A program made the translations under genes and the position numbers. The notes below the pieces were generated by a model. That model made no database searches. It saw only the letters and a list, made by a program, of their open reading frames with translations, and was not told the origin of the DNA. This document shows positions 53,501 through 61,403 of a stretch of DNA of 64,000 nt, in pieces (position 1 is the first letter of the stretch; each line of letters begins with the position of its first letter). Where the stretch lies: positions 2,714,501-2,778,500 of the forward strand of contig NZ_CP027062.1 in assembly GCF_002966125.1 (NCBI RefSeq), in the 5' to 3' direction. Origin of the DNA: Pukyongia salina (lineage in GTDB: Bacteria; Bacteroidota; Bacteroidia; Flavobacteriales; Flavobacteriaceae).

Positions 53501-53600
53501 TCCTTGTATGTTATTTGTAGATGTTGAAAAATGTGATGCGTGACCGGGTTTATACACATTTTAGCCTATTTTTAGATTTTTAATATTCGGCTGTAAAGGC

Positions 53601-53608
53601 TACATTTG
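53601..53608 (+). promoter_or_regulatory. -7 promoter box of aroC
   Basis: TACATTTG matches TAnnTTTG exactly and ends 13 bases before the aroC ATG. The upstream TTT near 53578 is only a weak -33 candidate. Confidence 0.5.
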
Positions 53609-53621
53609 TTGAAAACACCGT

Positions 53622-54686
53622 ATGGCAGGGAATTCCTTCGGAAATATTTTCAAACTAACTACTTTTGGCGAGTCACACGGGGAGGCAATAGGTGGTATAA
53701 TTGACGGTTGTCCGGCGGGTCTGGAAATCGATCTCAATGCCGTCCAGGCAGAAATGCAACGAAGGAAACCGGGTCAATCGGCTATTGTTACTCAGCGAAA
53801 GGAAGAAGATGAAGTAAAATTCCTATCCGGTATCTTCGAAGGAAAAACTACGGGTACCCCGATCGGTTTTGTAATTGAGAATACCAATCAGAAATCAAAA
53901 GATTATTCCCATATAAAAGACACTTACAGACCATCGCATGCCGATTACACCTATGATAAAAAGTACGGCATAAGGGACTACCGCGGAGGAGGCAGGTCAT
54001 CTGCCAGAGAAACGGCCTGCAGGGTGGTAGCAGGCGCAATCGCTAAACAACTACTTGGAGACATAAAGATCACTGCTTATGTGTCGGCGGTTGGCGAATT
54101 AGAGCTAAACAAACCGTATCAGGAGCTCAATTTTGCTGAGATAGAGAAAAATCCTGTACGTACGGCAGATGCCTCAACAGCACAGCAAATGGAGTCCTAT
54201 ATCAGGGAGATCAGAAAACAAGGAGATACCGTAGGAGGAGTGATTAGTTGTGTAATTGAAAATGTCCCAATAGGATTAGGCGAGCCTGTATTCGATAAGC
54301 TGCACGCACAGTTTGGCAAAGCTATGCTATCTATCAACGCAGTAAAAGGGTTCGAATTTGGGAGTGGTTTTGCCGGCACTCGATTAAAAGGCAGCGAACA
54401 TAACGATCTGTTCAATGAAGATGGCAGCACCCAAACAAATTATAGTGGAGGAGTACAGGGAGGAATAAGCAATGGGGAAGATATTTATTTTAAAGTGGCC
54501 TTCAAACCAGTAGCTACGATCATGCAAAAACAACAAACCATTGATAACGAAGGCAATTTAATGGAGATGCAGGGTAAAGGAAGGCACGACCCCTGTGTTG
54601 TTCCCAGAGCCGTACCCATTGTGGAGGCCATGGCTGCCTTGGTACTTGCCGATTTTTGGCTGTTGAACAAACTATCAAAATTATAA
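53622..54686 (+). CDS. aroC: Chorismate synthase
   Basis: This 354-residue enzyme is FMN-dependent and makes chorismate from EPSP. It carries the three family signatures: [19 protein letters not shown] near the N-terminus (His18 region), [20 protein letters not shown] in the centre and [18 protein letters not shown] near the C-terminus. The usual length and an unambiguous ATG 53622 support the call. No other aromatic-pathway gene is adjacent; the symporter gene follows with a 14-base gap, so the two are probably co-transcribed. Confidence 0.97.
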   Translation: MAGNSFGNIFKLTTFGESHGEAIGGIIDGCPAGLEIDLNAVQAEMQRRKPGQSAIVTQRKEEDEVKFLSGIFEGKTTGTPIGFVIENTNQKSKDYSHIKDTYRPSHADYTYDKKYGIRDYRGGGRSSARETACRVVAGAIAKQLLGDIKITAYVSAVGELELNKPYQELNFAEIEKNPVRTADASTAQQMESYIREIRKQGDTVGGVISCVIENVPIGLGEPVFDKLHAQFGKAMLSINAVKGFEFGSGFAGTRLKGSEHNDLFNEDGSTQTNYSGGVQGGISNGEDIYFKVAFKPVATIMQKQQTIDNEGNLMEMQGKGRHDPCVVPRAVPIVEAMAALVLADFWLLNKLSKL

Positions 54687-54700
54687 ACGAACTTTATCGT

Positions 54701-56026
54701 ATGAAGAAATTAGCATTACACTGGCAGATTTTAATCGGGATGTTCCTGGGACTGATTTTTGGTTTCATTATGCTGCAATTAAGCTGGGGAGTGGGATTTG
54801 TGGAAAATTGGATCAATCCGGTTGGAACCATCTTTATCAAACTTTTAAAGCTTATCGCTATTCCTTTGATCCTGGCATCGCTGATAAAAGGTATTTCAGA
54901 TCTAAAGGATATTTCGAAATTCAGGAATATAGGTTTGCGAACGATCATAACCTATGTTTTTACAACGGTGATCGCTATTTCCATAGGATTGATGCTAGTG
55001 AATGTTTTACAGCCGGGTAATGGAGTTTCGGAGGAAACGATCGCCAAGTTAACCGAAACCTATGCCGGTGATAGTAATGTGCAATCTAAGATCGAAGAAG
55101 CTACCAGACAGAAAGAAAGTGGCCCCTTGCAATTCCTCGTAGATATGGTTCCGGATAATGCCATCAATGCAATGAGCGATAATTCTTTGATGTTACAGGT
55201 GATCGTTTTTGCGATCTTCCTGGGAATTTCGCTTTTACTCATTGGAGAAAAACGAGCTAAACCTCTCAAAGATGTCTTTGACTCATTGAATTATGTAGTA
55301 TTGAAGATGGTAGATCTTATTATGCTTTCTGCGCCTTATGCGGTATTTGCGCTTCTAGCCAATGTTGTGGTTTCCTCGGGCGATCCGGATCTGCTGTTTG
55401 CTTTATTAAAATATGCAGGAACTGTGGTTTTAGGCTTATTATTGATGATAGTGTTCTACCTTATCGTTGTAGGAACATATACAAAGAAGAATCCGTTTTG
55501 GTTTCTCAAAGAGATCAGTCCGGCTCAACTATTGGCATTTTCTACAAGTTCGAGTGCAGCAACCCTTCCAGTTACTATGGAGCGAGTAGAAGAGCATATA
55601 GGTGTAGATAAAGAAGTAAGTAGTTTTGTGCTTCCGGTAGGTGCCACAATAAATATGGACGGAACCAGCCTGTATCAGGCTGTTGCAGCAGTATTTATTT
55701 CGCAGGCACTTGCATTCGATCTCACCTTTGGCGATCAGCTAACTATTGTATTAACAGCGCTGTTGGCGTCCATAGGATCGGCAGCGGTTCCTGGAGCAGG
55801 AATGGTAATGCTGGTGATTGTTTTAGAAGCTATCGGTTTCCCGGCGGATCGGTTCCCAATTGCACTTGCACTTATTTTCGCAGTGGACAGGCCTCTGGAT
55901 ATGTGCCGAACGGTTATAAATGTAACCGGCGATGCCACTGTTTCGATGATTGTGGCGAAATCTGTTGGAAAATTAGGGAAACCTAAGGTAGAAGAATGGG
56001 ATGATCACTATGATGAAGTAAAATAG
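54701..56026 (+). CDS. Dicarboxylate/amino acid:cation symporter (DAACS family)
   Basis: This 441-residue membrane transporter has about eight hydrophobic segments and the family hallmarks of GltP/DctA: AFSTSSSAATLPVTM (HP1 serine-rich loop), the NMDGT motif in TINMDGTSLYQAV, and GSAAVPGAGMVML (HP2) with the sodium-binding NVTGDA near the C-terminus. It imports glutamate, aspartate or C4-dicarboxylates with sodium or proton. ATG 54701 gives MKKLALHWQI; the open frame further upstream overlaps the end of aroC and is rejected. Downstream lie 139 bases with no gene. Confidence 0.92.
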   Translation: MKKLALHWQILIGMFLGLIFGFIMLQLSWGVGFVENWINPVGTIFIKLLKLIAIPLILASLIKGISDLKDISKFRNIGLRTIITYVFTTVIAISIGLMLVNVLQPGNGVSEETIAKLTETYAGDSNVQSKIEEATRQKESGPLQFLVDMVPDNAINAMSDNSLMLQVIVFAIFLGISLLLIGEKRAKPLKDVFDSLNYVVLKMVDLIMLSAPYAVFALLANVVVSSGDPDLLFALLKYAGTVVLGLLLMIVFYLIVVGTYTKKNPFWFLKEISPAQLLAFSTSSSAATLPVTMERVEEHIGVDKEVSSFVLPVGATINMDGTSLYQAVAAVFISQALAFDLTFGDQLTIVLTALLASIGSAAVPGAGMVMLVIVLEAIGFPADRFPIALALIFAVDRPLDMCRTVINVTGDATVSMIVAKSVGKLGKPKVEEWDDHYDEVK

Positions 56027-56165
56027 CTTTATCCTTGTTTCCCGGCTTTTCATGAATTCACTTTCCTAAATCACCCACATTTCATGAATTAAGGGTAAGA
56101 CCTCAACTTTCTTTACGCTTTCGAAGTTAATATTGGTTAACATTGAACAGTGAATCGAAATTGTA

Positions 56166-56969
56166 TTGAGAGTGCAAAGGTTGTTAATTGTCTTTTTAAT
56201 GTTTGTTGGTTTTCAGATGAATGCTCAGGTAGGAATAAATACTACAGCACCAAGTCCGGCCTCCATTCTTGAGATCAGCAGCACTCGTGACAATATAATT
56301 TTCGGTGGATTAATGCCTCCCAGGGTACCCACTTTAGCCAATAGAAATTCTATAAACCCAAGCGCCTCCGATATTGGATTACTAGTTTTTGTAGAAGAGG
56401 TTTTGTGTTATCAGGTATGGAATGGAACAACCTGGGAGGATATCCACTGTCTTAATACGGTATCATTACTAGGCATCTTTCAAAATTTCGATCTCAATAC
56501 CAGCTGGGGTTACAGGAGTGATGTACCTTTCTTTGATAACGGTAACGATGGTTTCTTCGGAATTACAGACAATAATAACAATGGTTTTAGCAATCTTTCA
56601 ACCATGACCAATAATTTCCTGGGCATAAGGGACCTGGATGACGAAGGAATAAACGGAACTACTGGCTTTGCGACCATTACATTTAATACCATAAATATCT
56701 CAGAAGCCCCATCAGGTGTTACGCTTTCTTTCAATTATGAATTTTTCGAATTCGACAATGGAGATGATGTGTTCTACACTATAAGCATTGATGGCGTCCC
56801 GCAAACCGAGATCCAACTTATAGATGGAATGGCAAACTCTTCCATATCAGGCAGTGTGTCTGAAGTCATTCCGCCGGGAACAACTTCGGTTGGGTTAAGT
56901 ATTAGAATTCGCCAGGACGGGGCCGGTGATTATGCCGGTTTCGATAATTTCGCCATAGCTCCCATTTAA
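56166..56969 (+). CDS. Secreted protein of unknown function (T9SS-era flavobacterial type)
   Basis: This 267-residue protein has a signal peptide (LLIVFLMFVGFQMNAQ) followed by VGINTTAPSPASILEISS, a phrase common in Bacteroidota proteins that resemble collar or tail-fibre adhesins. The rest is Gly/Asn/Asp/Phe-rich beta-structure. No C-terminal T9SS sorting domain is seen; the last residues are DNFAIAPI. The start is non-ATG: TTG at 56166 or GTG at 56172. The function is unknown and adhesion is only a guess. Confidence 0.65.
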   Translation: MRVQRLLIVFLMFVGFQMNAQVGINTTAPSPASILEISSTRDNIIFGGLMPPRVPTLANRNSINPSASDIGLLVFVEEVLCYQVWNGTTWEDIHCLNTVSLLGIFQNFDLNTSWGYRSDVPFFDNGNDGFFGITDNNNNGFSNLSTMTNNFLGIRDLDDEGINGTTGFATITFNTINISEAPSGVTLSFNYEFFEFDNGDDVFYTISIDGVPQTEIQLIDGMANSSISGSVSEVIPPGTTSVGLSIRIRQDGAGDYAGFDNFAIAPI

Positions 56970-56979
56970 CTCAGAAATA

Positions 56980-57795
56980 TTACTCCTTTCTATGTATTTC
57001 CACCCTATGAGGATATGGGATTTCAATATCGGCGGCATCCAGATCCTCTTTGATCGTGGCGATCAAATTGAATTGCACCGGCCAGAAATCGTCGTTATAG
57101 ACCGAACAACGTACGGCAAAATCGACAGAGCTTTCACCCAAACCGGAAACTTCAACCAAAGGAGGCGGGTCTGTTAGCACTTTTTCCTGCTTCTCGATTG
57201 CGCCCAATAATACCTCTTTCGTTTGCTTAATATCTGCGTCGTATGAAACTCCTATTGTGAGAAATATTTTCTGGAATCCTTCAGCGGTGAAGTTGGTAAT
57301 CGCACCGTTGGAAAGGGATCCATTAGGCAGAATAACAAGTCGGTTCTGAGGCGTTAATAGTTTTGTAGTAAATATGTCGATTTCCTTCACCTTTCCGGTT
57401 TCTCCCTGAGCACTAATAACATCTCCAACCTTAAAAGGCCTGAACAACATAATAAGTACCCCGCCAGCGAAATTGGACAAGGAGCCCTGTAGTGCCAATC
57501 CTATGGCAAGCCCGGCAGCTCCGAGAACTGCAATAAAGGAGGTAGATTCTATACCCAGCTGACTCAAAACCGCTATAAACAACATTACTTTCAGGATCCA
57601 GCTTACAAGATTGGAAAGAAATTTTTGCAGCGTCTCGTCCATTTCACGGCGCGCCAGTCCCTTTCTAATTCCCCTGCTTATATATTTAATGACCCATAAA
57701 CCAAGTACTAGTAACAATAATGCCAATAGGACCCTCGGTCCATATTCTAATAATAGATCTTTAGCTATCTGAAGATAATCTGTACTGCCTTCCAT
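56980..57795 (-). CDS. Small-conductance mechanosensitive channel (MscS family)
   Basis: This 271-residue protein has an N-terminal membrane helix (about 15-35), two further helices (about 60-110), and the pore-lining glycine/alanine pattern AVLGAAGLAIGLALQGSLSN. The beta-domain segment RPFKVGDVISAQG follows, with the C-terminal alpha/beta domain after it. MscS channels open under membrane tension to release osmolytes. The usual length is about 270-290. Start ATG 57795. It converges with the secreted protein at 56166-56969, leaving ten bases between stops. Confidence 0.93.
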   Translation of the reverse strand: MEGSTDYLQIAKDLLLEYGPRVLLALLLLVLGLWVIKYISRGIRKGLARREMDETLQKFLSNLVSWILKVMLFIAVLSQLGIESTSFIAVLGAAGLAIGLALQGSLSNFAGGVLIMLFRPFKVGDVISAQGETGKVKEIDIFTTKLLTPQNRLVILPNGSLSNGAITNFTAEGFQKIFLTIGVSYDADIKQTKEVLLGAIEKQEKVLTDPPPLVEVSGLGESSVDFAVRCSVYNDDFWPVQFNLIATIKEDLDAADIEIPYPHRVEIHRKE

Positions 57796-57923
57796 AAATT
57801 TTACTGCTGAATTGAGATTTTAAAATAATTTGAACCTTGGATAACCGTCCATTTAAAACGATCTCACCTAATCGAAATAGGTAACGATCCTGTTTTTATC
57901 CGTTTCGCACAATTTAGTATTTC

Positions 57924-57955
57924 TTGTTACAAAGTAAATAGATTTAGTATATTTA
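57924..57955 (+). promoter_or_regulatory. Putative promoter of the ATP-grasp/DUF1704 cassette
   Basis: TTG at 57924-57926 and TATATTTA at 57948-57955 are 21 bases apart, matching the Bacteroidota consensus except that A replaces the final G. The cassette's first ATG follows 18 bases later. Confidence 0.5.
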
Positions 57956-57973
57956 TTTTCTAAAGAACCAATC

Positions 57974-59002
57974 ATGAACGTTTGCTTTATTATGTATCCC
58001 TGGGAGGAGATGGATCCCGATAATGATTCCACTCTAGCAATGATCCACGAATTTGTGAAACGGGGGCACGGAATGGCCATCACTACTCCGGCTAATCTAA
58101 CAATTCGCGACAGTGTCGCCTTTGCATTTTGTAAATGTGTAATACGATCTGAAAAGATAGGTAAAACCTTGAAATCTTTTCATAACAGTACCAAATTCTA
58201 TGACGAGATGCTGCCTATGGCTGGTTTTGATGTGATCGTACTTAGGAGTAATCCACCCCTGGATATGATCATGCTTAATTTTTTGGATAGTGTGAAGGAC
58301 GATGTGTTCATTATGAATGATCTCGACGGTATAAGGCGAGCCAACAATAAATTATACACGGCTGTGTTCGAGGATGAAGAGAATGAGATCATCCCGCGTA
58401 CTCATGTAACCAAGAATAAGGATTACTTAAAAAAGGTGATCCGTGAGGGGCCAGATAAAATGATTTTGAAACCTCTTAACGGTTACGGTGGGTCTGGCGT
58501 GATACTTATTGAGAAGAGGGCTATGAAAAGTATAAATTCATTGCTCGATTTCTATATTGATAATAAGGACGGAACCAGTAATTATGTGATCCTCCAGGAC
58601 TATATTGATGGGGCAGACAAAGGAGATGTTCGTATTTTGATGTTAAATGGGCAACCCATTGGTGCCATGAAGCGTGTGCCGGGAGATGAAGATCACAGAT
58701 CTAACGTTAGCGCGGGTGGCTCGGTTCAGAAACACAGTCTTACCAAGCAGGAAAAAGAGCTCTGCCGCAGGATAGGCCCAAAATTGGTAAAGGACGGTTT
58801 GTATTTTGTAGGTATAGATGTAATAGGAGGAATGTTGGTGGAAGTAAACGTAATGTCTCCCGGCGGAATAACCTATATGAACAAGGTGTATAAGACTAAG
58901 GTTCAGGAAAAGGTGATCGATTTTGTTGAAGACAAAGTACTTGAACGGGTCAATGCCTTCGAACGTCGTCAAAAACTTCGTAAACATGTGAGTGACGCAT
59001 GA
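57974..59002 (+). CDS. ATP-grasp ligase (glutathione-synthetase-like)
   Basis: This 342-residue protein has a pre-ATP-grasp N-terminal region (1-120) with LRSNPPLDMIMLN and then the ATP-grasp fold. KPLNGYGGSGVILIEKR (about 165-180) is the flexible glycine-rich loop, and FVGIDVIGGMLVEVNVMSPGGI (about 275-295) holds the Mg-binding Asp/Glu/Asn. It is closest in pattern to bacterial GshB. A bacillithiol gene in the same window and the partners here make glutathione synthesis doubtful (inference). It starts a three-gene coupled cassette: the stop overlaps the next start as ATGA. Confidence 0.85.
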   Translation: MNVCFIMYPWEEMDPDNDSTLAMIHEFVKRGHGMAITTPANLTIRDSVAFAFCKCVIRSEKIGKTLKSFHNSTKFYDEMLPMAGFDVIVLRSNPPLDMIMLNFLDSVKDDVFIMNDLDGIRRANNKLYTAVFEDEENEIIPRTHVTKNKDYLKKVIREGPDKMILKPLNGYGGSGVILIEKRAMKSINSLLDFYIDNKDGTSNYVILQDYIDGADKGDVRILMLNGQPIGAMKRVPGDEDHRSNVSAGGSVQKHSLTKQEKELCRRIGPKLVKDGLYFVGIDVIGGMLVEVNVMSPGGITYMNKVYKTKVQEKVIDFVEDKVLERVNAFERRQKLRKHVSDA

Positions 59003-59829
59003 TGATAAAACTTTCAGTTCCCGAAATCATAGCACGCATAAAAAATGAGGAGATCTTCGAAGCTGTTTCGGAAGATTACTCATTTACCTTGAAAATCGAT
59101 ACGTACGTTCCGTATTTGTGTGGTGCCGTACATGACGGACATCAATTCAGAAAAAAACTATGGGATAATTGTTATCATAGCGAATACGACCGCTGGTATG
59201 AGGAAGACCCCTGTACCAAAGAATTTGTTAGAACACTTCCTATAGTAATAGCAGGTTGTGATAGCAGGTTTGAATACGATCTAAACAGAGATCCGGCCAA
59301 TGCTATATTTGAAGATGCCTGGGGCAAGAAATTATGGAAATCGCCGCTTTCCGCAGCAATGAAAGAAAAGAGCCTGGCGAAACATGCTGCATTCTACAAG
59401 GTAGTTCACGCTCTCGTAGAGAAGTTGGAACAAAAATTTGGGACCATCGTTGTTTACGATATGCACAGTTATAATTGGAAACGATGGGATAGGGAAGTGC
59501 CGGTAATAAATCTGGGTACTTCAAACATTGACAATGAACGTTACGGTAATTCGGTAGAACTCTGGCGTCACTCGTTGTCACGGCTCCAGCTCCCGGGAGT
59601 TGAGGAGACCAGCTCTAAGATCAATGATACATTTTATGGAAATGGTTATTTCCTGAAATATATTACGAAAACCTTCAGAAATACCTTAGTTTTGGCTACC
59701 GAATTCAAAAAGATCTATTGTGATGAATTACAACAGATCATATTCCCTGAGGTTGTTTCAGCCATAGAAACTCAGCTGAAGACCCAGATAGAGGAACACG
59801 CAAACTCATTTTATAAAGAACACAATTAA
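58999..59829 (+). CDS. N-formylglutamate-amidohydrolase-family protein
   Basis: This 276-residue protein shows the family core: CGAVHDGHQF, the FEYDLNRDPANAI segment with its DLNRDP signature, and VVYDMHSYN, matching the metal-binding DxHS motif. Known members hydrolyse N-formylglutamate or related amides with zinc. It starts at ATG 58999 (ATGA overlap with the ligase) or at the second ATG 59002. With the ligase before it and a metallopeptidase after it, it is more likely part of a peptide-modifying cassette than of histidine catabolism, although hutH does exist elsewhere in the window. Confidence 0.8.
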   Translation: MMIKLSVPEIIARIKNEEIFEAVSEDYSFTLKIDTYVPYLCGAVHDGHQFRKKLWDNCYHSEYDRWYEEDPCTKEFVRTLPIVIAGCDSRFEYDLNRDPANAIFEDAWGKKLWKSPLSAAMKEKSLAKHAAFYKVVHALVEKLEQKFGTIVVYDMHSYNWKRWDREVPVINLGTSNIDNERYGNSVELWRHSLSRLQLPGVEETSSKINDTFYGNGYFLKYITKTFRNTLVLATEFKKIYCDELQQIIFPEVVSAIETQLKTQIEEHANSFYKEHN

Positions 59830-59832
59830 TTT

Positions 59833-60996
59833 ATGTCGCTCTCTGAAGCCATAGTAACACGCCATCCCAATGTGGTGCGCATCGATAATAATTTGAATAA
59901 CCTGGTGAAAAAGATCGAGTTACTCAATTACATCAACCCAACAAATATCGAACAGGAAAAGCGTAATTTCTTTTCATCCAAGTACAATAGCAACCCGCGG
60001 TTTCATTATAGAAAAATCGATTTCGATGCTCATAAGGTTCAGCAACATCTGTTTTCACAAGACATAGACAGCATCAAGGATGAAGAAACACGAAACTTTT
60101 ACAGGGACGTGATCTATGATTATTCGGGATTAATACAGTGTATTGAATCGATAGGTAAGGGCAGTAAATTTTATTTTAATTCTTTAAAGTCCTTCGGAAC
60201 CCCAACCGAGAAAGATGTCGAGAATGCAAAATTCATTCTGCATTTCGAAGACGAAGAATACGATCAGGAAATGTTTCCTGTTTTTAGTGCCCAGGAAGCA
60301 GCAGAATATTTTCAGGAATTCACCAGAAAATACGGCTTTGAATTCGACCTGAAGTATTCCACAAAGATCTCGGCAGCGGCGATGGTTACAAATAGTACTC
60401 AAACGCTGGTGCTAAAAAAGAACCACCTGTTTAGCGCCAATCAGCTTAAAGTTCTTGCAAATCATGAGATTGGTGTACACTTAGTAACAACTTTCAACGG
60501 ACTCGCACAACCCTTGAAGATCTTCCACAATGGTTTCCCGAAAAATCTCGAAACTCAGGAAGGAATGGCTGTATTTAGTGAATATATGAGTGGTTGTCTC
60601 ACTCTTTATCGCCTAAAAGAATTATCGTATCGCGTACTCGCTACAGACAGTTTACGCAAGGGATTCGATTTCCGGGCAACCTTCGATCTTTTGCATAACG
60701 AATACAAACTCAACCGAGATGAAGCCTACACTATATCGCTTAGAGCCCACAGGGGTGGAGGATTCACCAAAGATTACCTTTACCTAACCGGCCTAAAAAA
60801 GATCTACGATGCGTATCACAGGGGAGAAGATCTCAATCCACTGTTAGCCGGTAAAGTAACTTTCGAATATGTTAACGTAGTAAACAGATGGCTGGAAATG
60901 GGGTTGGCAGATAAAATCAAATACAAGAATTTTGCCTTCGAAAAGAATGAGAATAAAAACGTCAACCTGGAATTTATTCTAAAGAACCTGAAATAA
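59833..60996 (+). CDS. DUF1704/MATCAP-family zinc metallopeptidase (QEGLA motif)
   Basis: This 387-residue protein has the DUF1704 (PF08014) hallmarks: LANHEIGVHLVTTFNG, with His211, Glu212 and His216 as HExxxH zinc ligands and catalytic Glu; TQEGMAVFSEY, the QEG(L/M)A motif, with Glu243 as probable third ligand; and SLRAHRGGGFTKDYLYLTG. Members are often named flavohemoglobin-expression-modulating QEGLA proteins. The eukaryotic relative MATCAP is a tubulin tyrosine carboxypeptidase. It starts three bases after the amidohydrolase stop and converges with the DCC gene with zero spacing. Its natural substrate is unknown; a C-terminal peptide trimming role is inferred. Confidence 0.85.
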   Translation: MSLSEAIVTRHPNVVRIDNNLNNLVKKIELLNYINPTNIEQEKRNFFSSKYNSNPRFHYRKIDFDAHKVQQHLFSQDIDSIKDEETRNFYRDVIYDYSGLIQCIESIGKGSKFYFNSLKSFGTPTEKDVENAKFILHFEDEEYDQEMFPVFSAQEAAEYFQEFTRKYGFEFDLKYSTKISAAAMVTNSTQTLVLKKNHLFSANQLKVLANHEIGVHLVTTFNGLAQPLKIFHNGFPKNLETQEGMAVFSEYMSGCLTLYRLKELSYRVLATDSLRKGFDFRATFDLLHNEYKLNRDEAYTISLRAHRGGGFTKDYLYLTGLKKIYDAYHRGEDLNPLLAGKVTFEYVNVVNRWLEMGLADKIKYKNFAFEKNENKNVNLEFILKNLK

Positions 60997-61401
60997 TTAG
61001 AGGAATTTTCTCTTTATATCGGGTGTTGGAATCATACAACTTTCTTTTTTTCCAAACCATTTATAGCGATACCTAGCAATGATATCGTACACAACGTCTC
61101 GTATAAAACGAGGTACGATGAGTGCTCCGTGACATAAGGGCCACAATCCCTTTAAGTAAAGGGCTATGTGAAGGGCTGCGGTCGATTTCACATACGCTTT
61201 TCCATTATCGATAAGAACAATAGAGTCTATCCTGGAGGTGTCGATGTTGTATTTCTTTGTAAGCGCAAGGCCCGCTTCTTCCTGCAAGGCCGCAAACATA
61301 AAGCGATCATCGTGATCGCGTTTGATCATAAACTGTACGGCACTATTGCACAAATTACACACACCGTCGAATAGTACTATTTTATTTGTTGTTGCCTTCA
61401 T
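60997..61401 (-). CDS. DCC-family thiol-disulfide oxidoreductase (DUF393)
   Basis: This 134-residue protein contains the name-giving motif: VLFDGVCNLCNSAVQF, with a CxxC redox pair in a DxxCxxC context. ALYLKGLWPLCHGALIVP follows, along with a basic C-terminus. DCC proteins are predicted thiol-disulfide oxidoreductases of the thioredoxin-like fold, with no defined substrate. It begins two bases before the mutS2 stop region, so it may be co-transcribed with mutS2. Start ATG 61401. Confidence 0.85.
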   Translation of the reverse strand: MKATTNKIVLFDGVCNLCNSAVQFMIKRDHDDRFMFAALQEEAGLALTKKYNIDTSRIDSIVLIDNGKAYVKSTAALHIALYLKGLWPLCHGALIVPRFIRDVVYDIIARYRYKWFGKKESCMIPTPDIKRKFL

Positions 61402-61403
61402 TG

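Noticed and set aside
57974-59002. Straightforward glutathione synthetase
   Set aside because: The fold is GshB-like, but no gshA is adjacent, bacillithiol synthesis is encoded at 46497-47627, and the neighbours are a peptidase and an amidohydrolase. Name kept as ATP-grasp ligase.
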